Counted from the stretch's first letter, positions 18,808 through 27,740 are shown. The stretch is DNA of 64,000 bases from JAHDFB01 sp965658745 (GCA_965658745.1 CBFHTK010000004.1:124001-188000); one strand, 5' to 3'. The notes: generated by a model from the sequence alone, not told the origin. Made by a program: numbers and translations.

Positions 18808-19821
18808 GTGAATTACTACGATCAATTAATAGACTTTCTTAATGCCCACAGATTTTTAGTGCTGCCTGGCGTGGGTACTATTGTTGTCACAAGAACGAAT
18901 TCAAGATTTTCAAAGAATAGAACTATACTAAGAGCTCCCAAGTTTCATCTTGAACTTTTGGAAGTAGATACCAGCAGATTTCAACAGCAGATTTCCATAC
19001 TAGCGAAGTCTTGGGATATAGAAGAGCAGAAAGTAGGAGAAGTTTTGGAAGAGTTTGTTCCCAGCTTAGCCTCTGAATCAGGGTCTAGAGATAGAATAAA
19101 TATACCTGGAATTGGCAACCTTTTTAGGATAGGAGGAGATTTTAAGCTGCAGAGCTCTGGAGATTTAGAGAAGAAGCTACATTACATGAACGCTGATGTA
19201 CCCCTGCATAAGCCGTTCAAATTGAGAAAAAGTAATGTTAGTGAGAAACCCGCGATAAAGGAAAGCAAGTTTTTAGTTATGACTAGAACAATGCGATATG
19301 CAGCAGCGAGTTTGTTGATCTTTTCTATTGTTTTGATAGGAGTAGGGGTAGCCCCAAAAGCGAAGTCGCTCCTTCAGCCTGTAAAATATACCTTGGAAGG
19401 AACTGACTACAATGCCCAAGATTTCAATCGAGCTCCAGAGACTGACGGTAGCGAAAGAAATACAGATTTAATCTTGGATAGCAGTGCCTTTGAGTCAATT
19501 GAATCTTCGGAAGAAAACAAAACTCTTGATAGTCAATCGGAAGTACAAAACCCCGTAATAAAGAGAATATTGACTTTTTCCGCTGAAGACTATCCCTTGC
19601 CAAAGTCGGGAAAGAATTGCACCTATATCGCTGGCTCATTTACTTCGGCAAAACTTGCTTCTAGAATGAAGAGTCGATTAGAAGCTGAAGGATTTGAAAT
19701 CTATGAATCTCCGTACAAAGTTTACACTAGGATAGGGGTTGTTCTTCCGTGCGAAGCTGATTCTCAACTGCATGAATTAGCAAAAATTGAATCGAAGTAC
19801 TGGCTATTGAAGGAGAATTAA
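18808..19821 (+). CDS. CCDC81-like HU domain and SPOR domain membrane protein
   Basis: The start is GTG at 18808; no ATG is nearby and the N-terminus fits the family. Residues 1-110 are a prokaryotic CCDC81-type HU-like pair (YDQLIDFLNAHRFLVLPGVGTIV, then INIPGIGNLFRIGG). A single transmembrane helix lies at about 163-183. After a low-complexity acidic linker, residues about 268-337 form a SPOR-like domain (CTYIAGSFTSAKLASRMKSRL). SPOR domains bind denuded septal peptidoglycan; proteins of this architecture are common in Bacteroidota and are thought to act at division sites, which here is inference. It is convergent with the OmpA/SprB gene, with 17 bp between the stops. Confidence 0.85.
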   Translation: MNYYDQLIDFLNAHRFLVLPGVGTIVVTRTNSRFSKNRTILRAPKFHLELLEVDTSRFQQQISILAKSWDIEEQKVGEVLEEFVPSLASESGSRDRINIPGIGNLFRIGGDFKLQSSGDLEKKLHYMNADVPLHKPFKLRKSNVSEKPAIKESKFLVMTRTMRYAAASLLIFSIVLIGVGVAPKAKSLLQPVKYTLEGTDYNAQDFNRAPETDGSERNTDLILDSSAFESIESSEENKTLDSQSEVQNPVIKRILTFSAEDYPLPKSGKNCTYIAGSFTSAKLASRMKSRLEAEGFEIYESPYKVYTRIGVVLPCEADSQLHELAKIESKYWLLKEN

Positions 19822-19838
19822 TTTCTTGTTTTCTCCTT

Positions 19839-21590
19839 CTAAATACTAAGAATCTTGATCTCAACTCGCTGATTAAGTTTTCTACCTGCAAGTGTCTCAT
19901 TGGTTGCAATGGGTTTGTCTTTACCATATCCTTTGTAAGTAATCCTAGTTGCGTCAAGACCCTTTTTGTAAAGATATTCTGCAATATTTCTAGCTCTACT
20001 AGTGGATAGTTTGTAGCAAATATCAGCCGGGGGAATATTATTTGTGTGACCTCCAATCTCAATGACTACGTCTGAATTTTGAGACAAAAACGCATAGATT
20101 TCTTCAAGGACGGGTATGAATTTTTCTTCAATATTACTTGAGTCAGCTGAGAAGTATAATTGATCGACTTTCAGGGTCTGACCTATCTCAATTGATGCAA
20201 GATCAAGTTGAGGAATAAATTTCTCTGCTGGAATTTCAACTTCTGCTTCAACTTTGCAATCATTATCATCCGTAACAGTTAGTCCGTACAAACCTGCAGC
20301 GAAGTCAGTTCTGTCTATTGTCGTTCCCTTATCAGTCCATGCGAAAGTATAGGGCTCAATTCCGCCAGAAACACTAGCTTTTACACTGCCATCTTGTAGC
20401 CCAGCTTTCGAAATACCATTGATTTCATCGAATTCGACAGTTAAGGGGTATGGATTTTTAAGAGTTATTTCAGTAGCAAAACTATTATTGTTTCTGTCAG
20501 TAACAGTGACCTTGTAGCTTCCTTCTGTTAGATTAGATACGCGTTTCCCATTTAGGGATCTATCCGACCACTTGTACTTGTATGGAGGGTTTCCCCCAAA
20601 TGCTTTTACTTCTAGAGCACCTGTGTCATTTCCAAGGCACGTGATCTTTTGAGATACAGTTAGTAACGCAGTTAAATCGAGCGTTTTTGTATCACCGAAG
20701 CTAAGAAGGTAGAGTCCATCTGATTGTGTTCCAATCCAAATGTCTTGATTGGCGTCTCCTGCAATTGCATTGGTTTGTTTTGCAATAAATCCAAGGTCAT
20801 CTGTGTAAGAATGAATTTCATCTATGTATGGGTTGTATCTGACTAGTGAATTACTTGCGAGTATTAATCTGCCGTCTTTGTCGGTAGTAATGTCTCTTAC
20901 TTTTCCCTCTTTAAGTCCTTTGTCTAAGGCAGCATCATACCACCTTCCAAACTGGTCAATTACCCACATAGCTTTGTCACTTACTAACCACAGACCTTCT
21001 TGATTATAGGTCATTGACTCCATAGAGTGTCCTTTTTCATAGACTTTCCATTTACCTCTTTTGTTTATCAAAACAATCCCGTTGTCCGTGCCTATCCAAA
21101 TTTGATCTTGCTGGTCAACAAAAACGAAATATACAATATCAGATGTCAGCTTTGAATTGCTAGTTGTGTAAAGGGCTGTTCTTCGTTTGGTCTTAACATT
21201 AACCTTGTACAGACCTTGATCTGTTGCTATCCATAAACTCCCTTTATGGTAAATCATATTATTTGTCGTAATATCATTATTCAGATCAATCAATTTTTCA
21301 GTAAGACTGTAAATAGAATTACCGCTAGCAGCCCAAACGTCTTCTTGTCGATTAGTTGCCAGTGTTTGAAAAGAACCCTCTAGAAGTATTTTAGGAGTGG
21401 AAGTCTTGTTCACAATTTTGTATAATCCTGCACTGGTTGCAAGGTATTTTGCATTGGACTTTGTAACAACTATATCGTTTATTGATGCTCCATTTTCTAT
21501 ACCTGGATATAACTTGATGCTTATCAGCGAATCGGGTAGTTGAGCAAAAATACTGCTTGAGATTAAGCAAAAAAGAACAATGTACTTCAT
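19839..21590 (-). CDS. Secreted beta-propeller protein with SprB repeats and OmpA-like C-terminus
   Basis: This 583-aa protein has a signal peptide (1-16, SSSIFAQ). Residues about 20-300 are two-component-regulator-type propeller blades (WIATDQGLYKV, WIGTDNGIVLI, WIGTQSDGLYLL). Two SprB repeats follow (about 310-375 and 385-455; PPYKYKWSD and GSYKVTVTD are typical). The C-terminus (about 465-583) is an OmpA/MotB peptidoglycan-binding domain: IEIGGHTNN, STSRARNIAEYL, YGKDKPIATN. No transmembrane barrel is present, so it probably sits in the periplasm or outer-membrane inner face, tethered to peptidoglycan. SprB repeats occur in gliding and T9SS surface proteins; a role in surface motility or adhesion is inference. 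The combination of all three parts in one short protein is uncommon in my experience. Confidence 0.85.
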   Translation of the reverse strand: MKYIVLFCLISSSIFAQLPDSLISIKLYPGIENGASINDIVVTKSNAKYLATSAGLYKIVNKTSTPKILLEGSFQTLATNRQEDVWAASGNSIYSLTEKLIDLNNDITTNNMIYHKGSLWIATDQGLYKVNVKTKRRTALYTTSNSKLTSDIVYFVFVDQQDQIWIGTDNGIVLINKRGKWKVYEKGHSMESMTYNQEGLWLVSDKAMWVIDQFGRWYDAALDKGLKEGKVRDITTDKDGRLILASNSLVRYNPYIDEIHSYTDDLGFIAKQTNAIAGDANQDIWIGTQSDGLYLLSFGDTKTLDLTALLTVSQKITCLGNDTGALEVKAFGGNPPYKYKWSDRSLNGKRVSNLTEGSYKVTVTDRNNNSFATEITLKNPYPLTVEFDEINGISKAGLQDGSVKASVSGGIEPYTFAWTDKGTTIDRTDFAAGLYGLTVTDDNDCKVEAEVEIPAEKFIPQLDLASIEIGQTLKVDQLYFSADSSNIEEKFIPVLEEIYAFLSQNSDVVIEIGGHTNNIPPADICYKLSTSRARNIAEYLYKKGLDATRITYKGYGKDKPIATNETLAGRKLNQRVEIKILSI

Positions 21591-21781
21591 GAATCAATTA
21601 TTTATTGAGGCTTGATAGTTGCAAAGATAATTCAATTATATCGAAGCCTTTCTCAAGCCGTTTGTTCAGAGAATAAGAGTTTGATGCAATGGAGATAAAT
21701 GGATCGGTGACTGAAGCTAAATTCTAGTATCAAAGACACTTGCAGAATGACTTCTAAGTACGTTCTACTGTATTTATTAAT

Positions 21782-22360
21782 TTATTGTAGTCTTAGCCAG
21801 CCGAGGATATTGAAATCAGCAATGGTGTATATTCCTTCAAATTCAACTAGCTTCAGTTTTACTCTAGATTTACTTCCAACATTTTGTTGAACAAGAATTA
21901 TATGATCTGCTCCCACTTCGGCAATTATTCCTATGTGACCATACGGATTATGTTGATATCCATCGTAAACTAATATGTCGTCGACTTCCGGTTTAGAATA
22001 TCTGACATTACGATACTGTATTAGATCACGATCTTTATTATATTCTATATCAGATAATTTCTTATTGAACAAGTCTTTAGCATGCCCATATGAATTCGGC
22101 ATTTTATGTCCAAAACGTTCGTAATAATAACGTTTTACAAATTCAACACATTGCCATTTAAGACCGAGATTATAGCCATCAGGTGCAAGGTTTCGACCTG
22201 CTACATGATGCATTGTTCCATTATATCGGATAGAAACTCCATTCAAACTGTCTATTACTTGACCGACTTTCGGGTTGTCTATCGTCATTGAACTAAAGCC
22301 TAAAAAGGAAAGTAAAAGGCAGATAATCAGATTTTTATATATGGTGTTATTATTTAACAT
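21782..22360 (-). CDS. CHAP-domain amidase/peptidase
   Basis: A 192-aa protein with an N-terminal signal or anchor segment (about 9-25). The CHAP fold carries the catalytic cysteine in QCVEFVKRYY (Cys71) and the histidine in GHIGIIAEV (His142). CHAP enzymes cut peptidoglycan cross-links or glutathionylspermidine; with a signal peptide the cell-wall role is more likely. The upstream neighbour is the mnmD operon on the same strand, separated by 45 bp; downstream is a spacer of about 190 bp before the OmpA/SprB gene. Confidence 0.87.
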   Translation of the reverse strand: MLNNNTIYKNLIICLLLSFLGFSSMTIDNPKVGQVIDSLNGVSIRYNGTMHHVAGRNLAPDGYNLGLKWQCVEFVKRYYYERFGHKMPNSYGHAKDLFNKKLSDIEYNKDRDLIQYRNVRYSKPEVDDILVYDGYQHNPYGHIGIIAEVGADHIILVQQNVGSKSRVKLKLVEFEGIYTIADFNILGWLRLQ

Positions 22361-22405
22361 GTTGTAAACATAGTGTTTTTCGAAAGGATAATTCGAGGAC
22401 TGAGA

Positions 22406-23071
22406 TTATTTTCTTGCTCGAGTCATTTCTCGTTTGCCTGGTGGTCCGGGTAGAGGTTCGATCGAAAAGCCAACTTCCTTTAGATTCCTTTTGACTTGAC
22501 CTTTTGCGCAGTAGGTTACAAGTATTCCATCTTCTTTTAGAGCGCTATGCATTTTTTGAAAAAGATCAACAGTCCAAAGCTCCTCCTGTGCTGCAGGAGC
22601 AAAAGCATCAAAGTATATGACATCAAACCGATCTCTTTCCGCAATCATATTGATATCTTCTCGTCGTTTTTCAAATGTAAAGAGTGCAGTAAGTTGATGC
22701 TGTTCATCCCAAGGTAGTTCGTGCAAATCTTGAAATGAGTCGGCGAGATCAAGGTCATTTCCGTATCGAAAATGTTTAACTTGCTTTAATTCTACAGGAA
22801 ATTTTTCATAGCCGACATAGGCAATAGACTGGTTGGTGTTAATTGATTCTTTCAAAGTGAGTAAGGCATTCAAGCCTGTTCCGAAACCCATTTCCAGCAC
22901 ATGGATGGTGGAATCACTATCCAGCTTTTCTAGTAATCCAGCGTTGATAAATACGACTTCGGATTCTGTTTTTGCCCCATGTATTGAATGGTAACGTTCA
23001 TTGAATTCAGAGGAAATCAAAGTTTGAGATCCGTCCTCTGTTTCAATTATCGATGATGCCTCTTTCGACAT
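22406..23071 (-). CDS. mnmD: tRNA (5-methylaminomethyl-2-thiouridine)-methyltransferase domain protein
   Basis: A 221-aa SAM-dependent methyltransferase that completes mnm5s2U34 in the wobble position of certain tRNAs. The SAM site is VLEMGFGTGLNALL (58-71); the family-specific YFDAFAPAAQEELW and GPPGKREMTRA blocks are present. It corresponds to the MnmD (methyltransferase-only) form rather than the fused MnmC of gammaproteobacteria. It is the last gene of a minus-strand operon after the 44-residue lipoprotein and ytxJ, 9 bp downstream of ytxJ. Confidence 0.93.
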   Translation of the reverse strand: MSKEASSIIETEDGSQTLISSEFNERYHSIHGAKTESEVVFINAGLLEKLDSDSTIHVLEMGFGTGLNALLTLKESINTNQSIAYVGYEKFPVELKQVKHFRYGNDLDLADSFQDLHELPWDEQHQLTALFTFEKRREDINMIAERDRFDVIYFDAFAPAAQEELWTVDLFQKMHSALKEDGILVTYCAKGQVKRNLKEVGFSIEPLPGPPGKREMTRARK

Positions 23072-23080
23072 GTAATGGTA

Positions 23081-23425
23081 CTATTTCTGTATGAATTGCT
23101 GGTGTTCAATGAGATCTTGAACCTGAATGTCTAGATGACTTTCGTCATATGTTGTTTCTCCTCCATTGACCACAATGACTTGTGGGGATTCATGATGAAC
23201 GCCCAATTCTTCAGCGATATAATTGGAAAGTGATCGATTAGCAAGTATATCAAAGTAATAGACGTCAGCGTATTCTAAATTTTCCATTCCCGCATCCAAG
23301 CGCCTCTTTGCCATAGATGACAAAGGGCAAGTAGTACTATGTTTGAAAATGATCTGTGGTTTTGCAAATGAAGCCTGTTTGATGTATTCAACTTGTGCTT
23401 CTTTATTCAGAATATTCCAGTTCAA
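23081..23425 (-). CDS. ytxJ: YtxJ-like monothiol bacilliredoxin
   Basis: A 114-aa thioredoxin-fold protein of the YtxJ (DUF2847) family, linked to the bacillithiol redox system. The active site is HSTTCPLSSMA with the single Cys33 (TCPLS), the monothiol form. Later strands (YYFDILANRSLSNYIAEELG and SPQVIVVNGGE) complete the fold. The start is TTG at 23425; no ATG is available and WNIL matches the expected N-terminus. It lies between a tiny lipoprotein gene (14 bp upstream) and mnmD (9 bp downstream), so all three should be cotranscribed. Its presence implies that the organism makes bacillithiol. Confidence 0.9.
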   Translation of the reverse strand: MNWNILNKEAQVEYIKQASFAKPQIIFKHSTTCPLSSMAKRRLDAGMENLEYADVYYFDILANRSLSNYIAEELGVHHESPQVIVVNGGETTYDESHLDIQVQDLIEHQQFIQK

Positions 23426-23439
23426 GGTGATCTATTTAG

Positions 23440-23574
23440 TTAAAACAATTGAACAATAGGAGACACACTAAGTTCACCAGGGCATCCGTAACCCTTATTG
23501 CACGAAGACATAACAGAAACGAATAATAAGAATGCAAAGACTGCAGCTAAAGAACTTGAAATAGATTTTTTCAT
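23440..23574 (-). CDS. Small lipoprotein, 44 residues
   Basis: Translation of the minus strand from ATG at 23574 to the stop at 23440-23442 gives a 44-residue protein. Residues 1-24 are a clear lipoprotein signal, ending VMSSC with Cys25. The mature peptide is only about 20 residues and contains CNKGYGCPGEL, so two cysteines remain near the N-terminus. Tiny Bacteroidota lipoproteins with a GCP tail are known to me as unannotated ORFs; the function is unknown. It is the first gene of the ytxJ-mnmD operon, 14 bp upstream of ytxJ. Confidence 0.7.
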   Translation of the reverse strand: MKKSISSSLAAVFAFLLFVSVMSSCNKGYGCPGELSVSPIVQLF

Positions 23575-23876
23575 AGTAAATTTTTATAATAATTTTTATC
23601 GTTTGGAAGCCATTGGTCTAAATGTAAGTTGCGACTAACATTTCTCTTTAACTTAAACGATATGAACCAGCTAAATCATATACGAGCCGCAAAAATAACT
23701 GATTTTTCTAGGAAATTTATGTCATCCTACGACTTTAATCAATCTTTCAACCATTTAGTTAGGAAGTTGTTTATCGCTTTGTCATTTTATCACAATTAGA
23801 TCAAGTGATATTCTCTTGTTTTTCGAAATTTGAGGAAGAGTCTGAATCTAGCAAAATTAATTGAAGACTACTCAAT

Positions 23877-23905
23877 TTTGGATTTGATAAAAAATGATAC
23901 ATTTG
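23877..23905 (+). promoter_or_regulatory. Bacteroidota-type promoter for pdhB, in a 352-bp intergenic region
   Basis: TTTG at 23877-23880 (-33) and TACATTTG at 23898-23905 (-7, matches TAnnTTTG) have a 17-nt spacer, and the ATG of pdhB lies 22 nt further on. The rest of the gap 23575-23876 contains no ORF, hairpin or RNA gene that I can support; the promoter of the divergent small lipoprotein must be near 23575-23650. Confidence 0.65.
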
Positions 23906-23926
23906 CGTTTGATAAAAAAATAGAAA

Positions 23927-24907
23927 ATGAGCAGAATTCTTACTTTACGAGACGCCCTAAATGAGGCCATGATAGAAGAAATGAGAAGAGATGAAAATGT
24001 CTTTTTGATGGGAGAAGAAGTAGCCGAATATAACGGGGCATACAAAGTGAGTAAAGGTATGCTCGATGAGTTTGGACCAAAAAGAGTGGTTGATACTCCT
24101 ATTGCTGAGCTTGGTTTTGCAGGAATCGGTGTAGGTGCGGCCATGAATGGACTGAGACCAATAGTTGAATTTATGACTTGGAATTTTGCTGTTCTAGCAT
24201 TTGACCAAATCGTCAACAATGCTGCTAAGACAGTATCTCAATCTGCTGGTGAATTTCATTGTCCAATTGTCTTTAGAGGTCCATCTGGGGCAGCAGGTCA
24301 ATTGGCTCAACAGCATTCTCAAACATTTGAGGCATGGTTAGCTAACACGCCAGGAATTAAAGTGATCTCTTGTATTGACCCACATGATTCAAAGGGCTTG
24401 TTGAAGGCTGCAATCCGAGACGAAGATCCCATTTGTATCATGGAATCTGAGATCATGTATGGTCATAAAGGTGAAGTTCCTGAAGGTGAAATTCTAGTAG
24501 AGATCGGCAAAGCCGCCGTTCGAAGAGAAGGAACTGACGTTACTTTGGTGTCATTCAATAAAATGGTTGAGGTTTGTAAGTCTGCGGCCGATGAATTAGC
24601 TAAAGATGGTATTTCGGCAGAAATTATAGATTTAAGAACGATACGACCATTAGATATCGACACGATTATTAAATCCGTTAAGAAAACAAACAGAATAGTA
24701 GTAGTTGACGAGAGCTGGCCATTTGCTGGAGTTTCTTCTGAGGTTACCTATAATGTTCAGAAGTTTGCTTTTGACTACTTGGATGCACCAGTAATTAGAG
24801 TTAATTCTGCTGATACCTCGTTACCATACGCGCCGACATTCGTTGAGGAGTTCTTACCAAGTCCTGCCAAGATAATTACTGCCGTAAAACAGGTAATGTA
24901 CAGATAA
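23927..24907 (+). CDS. pdhB: Pyruvate dehydrogenase E1 component, beta subunit
   Basis: The 326-aa beta subunit of the heterotetrameric E1 enzyme, which decarboxylates pyruvate with thiamine diphosphate and feeds acetyl groups to E2. Diagnostic blocks are RDALNEAMIEEM, FLMGEEVAEYNGAYKV, RVVDTPIAELGFAGIGVGAA, FVEEFL and the C-terminal ESWPFAGVSSEV. The length is normal. The alpha subunit and E2 are not in the window, so the complex is encoded at separate loci. A well-formed -33/-7 promoter precedes the gene. Beta subunits of branched-chain 2-oxoacid dehydrogenase are related; the pdhB call is favoured by overall similarity. Confidence 0.93.
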   Translation: MSRILTLRDALNEAMIEEMRRDENVFLMGEEVAEYNGAYKVSKGMLDEFGPKRVVDTPIAELGFAGIGVGAAMNGLRPIVEFMTWNFAVLAFDQIVNNAAKTVSQSAGEFHCPIVFRGPSGAAGQLAQQHSQTFEAWLANTPGIKVISCIDPHDSKGLLKAAIRDEDPICIMESEIMYGHKGEVPEGEILVEIGKAAVRREGTDVTLVSFNKMVEVCKSAADELAKDGISAEIIDLRTIRPLDIDTIIKSVKKTNRIVVVDESWPFAGVSSEVTYNVQKFAFDYLDAPVIRVNSADTSLPYAPTFVEEFLPSPAKIITAVKQVMYR

Positions 24908-24935
24908 GGTAGATCATTCAATCTAGTGAAATAGA

Positions 24936-26441
24936 TTATTTACCCAAAAGTTTCTTAAGACTTTCAGAAGGATCAATAATTGACTTGACTGTACTTGCAT
25001 GGTCGGAAGTCGTTTGCATTCCTGTAGATTCCAGTATTTCAAAAGCTTGAGCAGTACCTAGTTCAGGATTGTAAGATTTCATCAGTGTGACTAAACCTGC
25101 AACAAATGGCGTTGCCATTGATGTGCCGCTAAACTTCTGATATTTATTTCCCGGAAAAGTACTTAATATATTGACGCCCGGAGCTGAAACACCCATTTCG
25201 ATGTCTTGCAAAGTATTTGTAAAACTTGCAGGCTGCAAATTTTCATCCACTGCTGCTACTGTGATAACACCTTTTGAATTAGCAGGGGCGTAGAATTTGG
25301 CATTTGCTGATGAATTGCCAGCTGCAACTACGATAATCACATTGTTTTTGTCTGCGTAAGAAACAACTTGATTGTAAGCTCGCTGTCTGCTATCAGTTGA
25401 TCGACCTCCTAAGGACATGCTAATGACATCAGCACCACTATCAATAGCTTCAATCATACCTTTAATAATTCCTTGTTGAGTTCCACCACCAAAATCTGCT
25501 AGTACCTTTATTGAGCTCACTGTATAAGTACCGTTCGCATTAAAAGACCCAATACCTACTTTGTTTCCAGTCATCGCAGCTGCAATGCCCGCACAATGTG
25601 TACCATGTCCCTTAGCATCTTTATCATATTTTGTTTTGATGGATTGATATACATCGACAAGATCTTCATGGTAACCATCGACTCCGGTATCTAAAATAAA
25701 CAATGATGCTCGATGCTGAGGTTTCTCCGATTGCAACATTTTATACAACTCATTCATATTACTTTTAGCTAGCGCCCATTGGTCATTGTTCAAAGGATCG
25801 TCGTACAAATATTCATTGTTCGTGAGCTTGAGTGGTTGATCTTTGAGTAGGGTAGGAATACTGATTGTTTCGTTTTTTTCCAGATAAAGGACTTCTTCTC
25901 TTTTGGATAATTCAGCAATAGTTGATTGAAGTTTTTTTGGACTTTCGTCCAAAATGTTTACCGTATACCAATCGTCAAGCTGAGTGCTTTCTTCTTTGAG
26001 TGGATTAAAAGCTCTGCTTACTTCAATATTCTGATTCTTTTGGGCGTAAGCCTCGAAACTTGATAGTTTATTTTCACGTACTTGTACCAGTAATTCCGCT
26101 TGAAGATCAACACCCGAAAGTGATACTTTGGGATTCTGGAATGTTTTACCACTCAGAACAAACATCACGTAGATACTTCCAACAAGAAATGGTAGACGAG
26201 CAATAGGGTAATTTCGAATTTTACTAGCAATCACAGAGAGAATCGAAAGGATTAGTAAATTCACTGAAAGACCAGCGAGAGATCTCATATCAAATAGACC
26301 ACCTGTGATTATACTCCATGCCAATGCTGCAATTAAGGCAATACTCAGTAGTCCTAGATAAAAGGATTTTTTGGACTCACTCCAAAGCTGCCATGCGATC
26401 AGACTTCCTGTTAATGCTAGAATTGTGGCACTTATAAACAT
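24936..26441 (-). CDS. S8 family serine peptidase (subtilase) with N-terminal membrane domain
   Basis: A 501-aa protease. Residues 1-98 contain about four transmembrane helices (2-20, 27-46, 55-73, 82-98), so the protease is membrane-anchored rather than freely secreted. Residues about 105-215 form a prodomain-like region. The catalytic domain (about 225-475) carries Asp251 in FILDTGVDG, His279 in GHGTHCAG, the oxyanion Asn376 in AAGNSS and Ser441 in SGTSMATPFVAG, so it should be active. Substrate unknown. Convergent with pdhB (28 bp between the stops). The multi-helix anchor is unusual for the family. Confidence 0.9.
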   Translation of the reverse strand: MFISATILALTGSLIAWQLWSESKKSFYLGLLSIALIAALAWSIITGGLFDMRSLAGLSVNLLILSILSVIASKIRNYPIARLPFLVGSIYVMFVLSGKTFQNPKVSLSGVDLQAELLVQVRENKLSSFEAYAQKNQNIEVSRAFNPLKEESTQLDDWYTVNILDESPKKLQSTIAELSKREEVLYLEKNETISIPTLLKDQPLKLTNNEYLYDDPLNNDQWALAKSNMNELYKMLQSEKPQHRASLFILDTGVDGYHEDLVDVYQSIKTKYDKDAKGHGTHCAGIAAAMTGNKVGIGSFNANGTYTVSSIKVLADFGGGTQQGIIKGMIEAIDSGADVISMSLGGRSTDSRQRAYNQVVSYADKNNVIIVVAAGNSSANAKFYAPANSKGVITVAAVDENLQPASFTNTLQDIEMGVSAPGVNILSTFPGNKYQKFSGTSMATPFVAGLVTLMKSYNPELGTAQAFEILESTGMQTTSDHASTVKSIIDPSESLKKLLGK

Positions 26442-26705
26442 AATATTGTTTTATTTGATAACGGAAATATCATCTAAAAGATTCAATTAGGATATGTTTA
26501 TAAGACTAGTTCACTGTTTTAGCAGACATAAGAATACCTAGCTAAACGATACTGAAACCGGCAGTTAAAGCCTAAAGAACTAAAATTGTAGCCGCCAACG
26601 GACATTAATAGTTTATTATGCTTTAGACTACATCTAATTAGCAAAGAGATGTGTTAGTCGGAGTAATAAAGGTTTAATATGAGGTTTTAGAAAACTAGAA
26701 TTTCA

Positions 26706-26713
26706 TACATTTG
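26706..26713 (+). promoter_or_regulatory. -7-like box upstream of trxB
   Basis: TACATTTG matches TAnnTTTG and lies 22 nt before the TTG start of trxB, the same distance as the box before pdhB. No convincing -33 TTTG is seen at the right distance, so the call is tentative. Confidence 0.4.
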
Positions 26714-26735
26714 TCGAAATTAAAAAAGTAAAACA

Positions 26736-27668
26736 TTGGAACACGTACATAATCTAATTATTGGTTCAGGACCAGCTGGATATACAGCAGCAATTTATGC
26801 AGCAAGAGCAGGGATGAAACCACTTATGATTACAGGTCAAGAACCTGGAGGACAATTAATGATCACCACGGACGTAGAAAATTATCCTGGCTATCCTACG
26901 GGTGTAGGTGGTCCTAAAATGATGGATGACTTCAGAGAACAAGCTGAAAGATTTGGAACGGAAATACGCTATGATATTGTAACTGAGGTGAACTTTGACG
27001 GAGACAAGAAGTATATTAAGACTGAAAATGGTCTTGAAATGACAGCTGATTCTATAGTAATTGCCACTGGTGCAAGTGCGAAGTGGCTTGGTCTCGAATC
27101 AGAAAAGCGCTTGATGAACTTGGGTGTTTCAGCTTGTGCAGTCTGTGACGGTTTTTTCTTTAAAGGGAAGGATGTTATTGTTGTAGGAGGAGGAGATACA
27201 GCAGCAGAAGAAGCTTCTTACCTAGCAAAGTTGTGTCCAAAGGTTCATCTTCTAGTAAGGAGAGATGAAATGCGAGCCTCCAAAATAATGCAAGAGCGTG
27301 TTATGAAAATGGACAATATACAGATCCATTGGAATACTTCAACAGTGGAAGTGCTTGGAGAACAAGAAGTAGTAGGGGCAAGGGTGAAGGATACTCAAAC
27401 TGGAGAAGAAAGAGTAATCAATGGATCTGCGTTTTTTGTGGCAATCGGTCACAAACCAAACACTGGAATTTTTGAAGGAATTCTCGACATGGACGATGCA
27501 GGTTACCTGAAAACCGTACCTGGAACCACCTTAACCAATGTTGCAGGAGTTTTTGCCTCTGGCGACGCACAGGATAACGTTTATCGACAGGCGGTAACAG
27601 CGGCAGGTACAGGTTGTATGGCAGCTCTTGATTCAGAGCGTTATCTGGTAGAGAAAGGAATAATTTAA
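26736..27668 (+). CDS. trxB: Thioredoxin-disulfide reductase
   Basis: The 310-aa flavoprotein passes electrons from NADPH to thioredoxin. The FAD site is IIGSGPAGYTAAIYAARAG; the redox-active pair is CAVC (Cys134, Cys137) in SACAVCDGFFF; the NADPH site is VVGGGDTAAEEA; the C-terminal FAD loop is GVFASGDAQD. The start codon is TTG at 26736, chosen because the family N-terminus begins just there and no ATG exists before residue 27. It is followed by a strong terminator, so it is monocistronic. Confidence 0.95.
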   Translation: MEHVHNLIIGSGPAGYTAAIYAARAGMKPLMITGQEPGGQLMITTDVENYPGYPTGVGGPKMMDDFREQAERFGTEIRYDIVTEVNFDGDKKYIKTENGLEMTADSIVIATGASAKWLGLESEKRLMNLGVSACAVCDGFFFKGKDVIVVGGGDTAAEEASYLAKLCPKVHLLVRRDEMRASKIMQERVMKMDNIQIHWNTSTVEVLGEQEVVGARVKDTQTGEERVINGSAFFVAIGHKPNTGIFEGILDMDDAGYLKTVPGTTLTNVAGVFASGDAQDNVYRQAVTAAGTGCMAALDSERYLVEKGII

Positions 27669-27680
27669 AATAAATAATGT

Positions 27681-27718
27681 CAGGCTAGTTATGATTCATG
27701 ACTAGCCTGTTTACTTTT
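27681..27718 (+). terminator. Rho-independent terminator after trxB
   Basis: CAGGCTAGT (27681-27689) pairs perfectly with ACTAGCCTG (27701-27709) around an 11-nt loop, followed by TTTACTTTT. It lies 12 bp after the trxB stop. Confidence 0.88.
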
Positions 27719-27740
27719 AGACACAAATCAACTTTATAAT

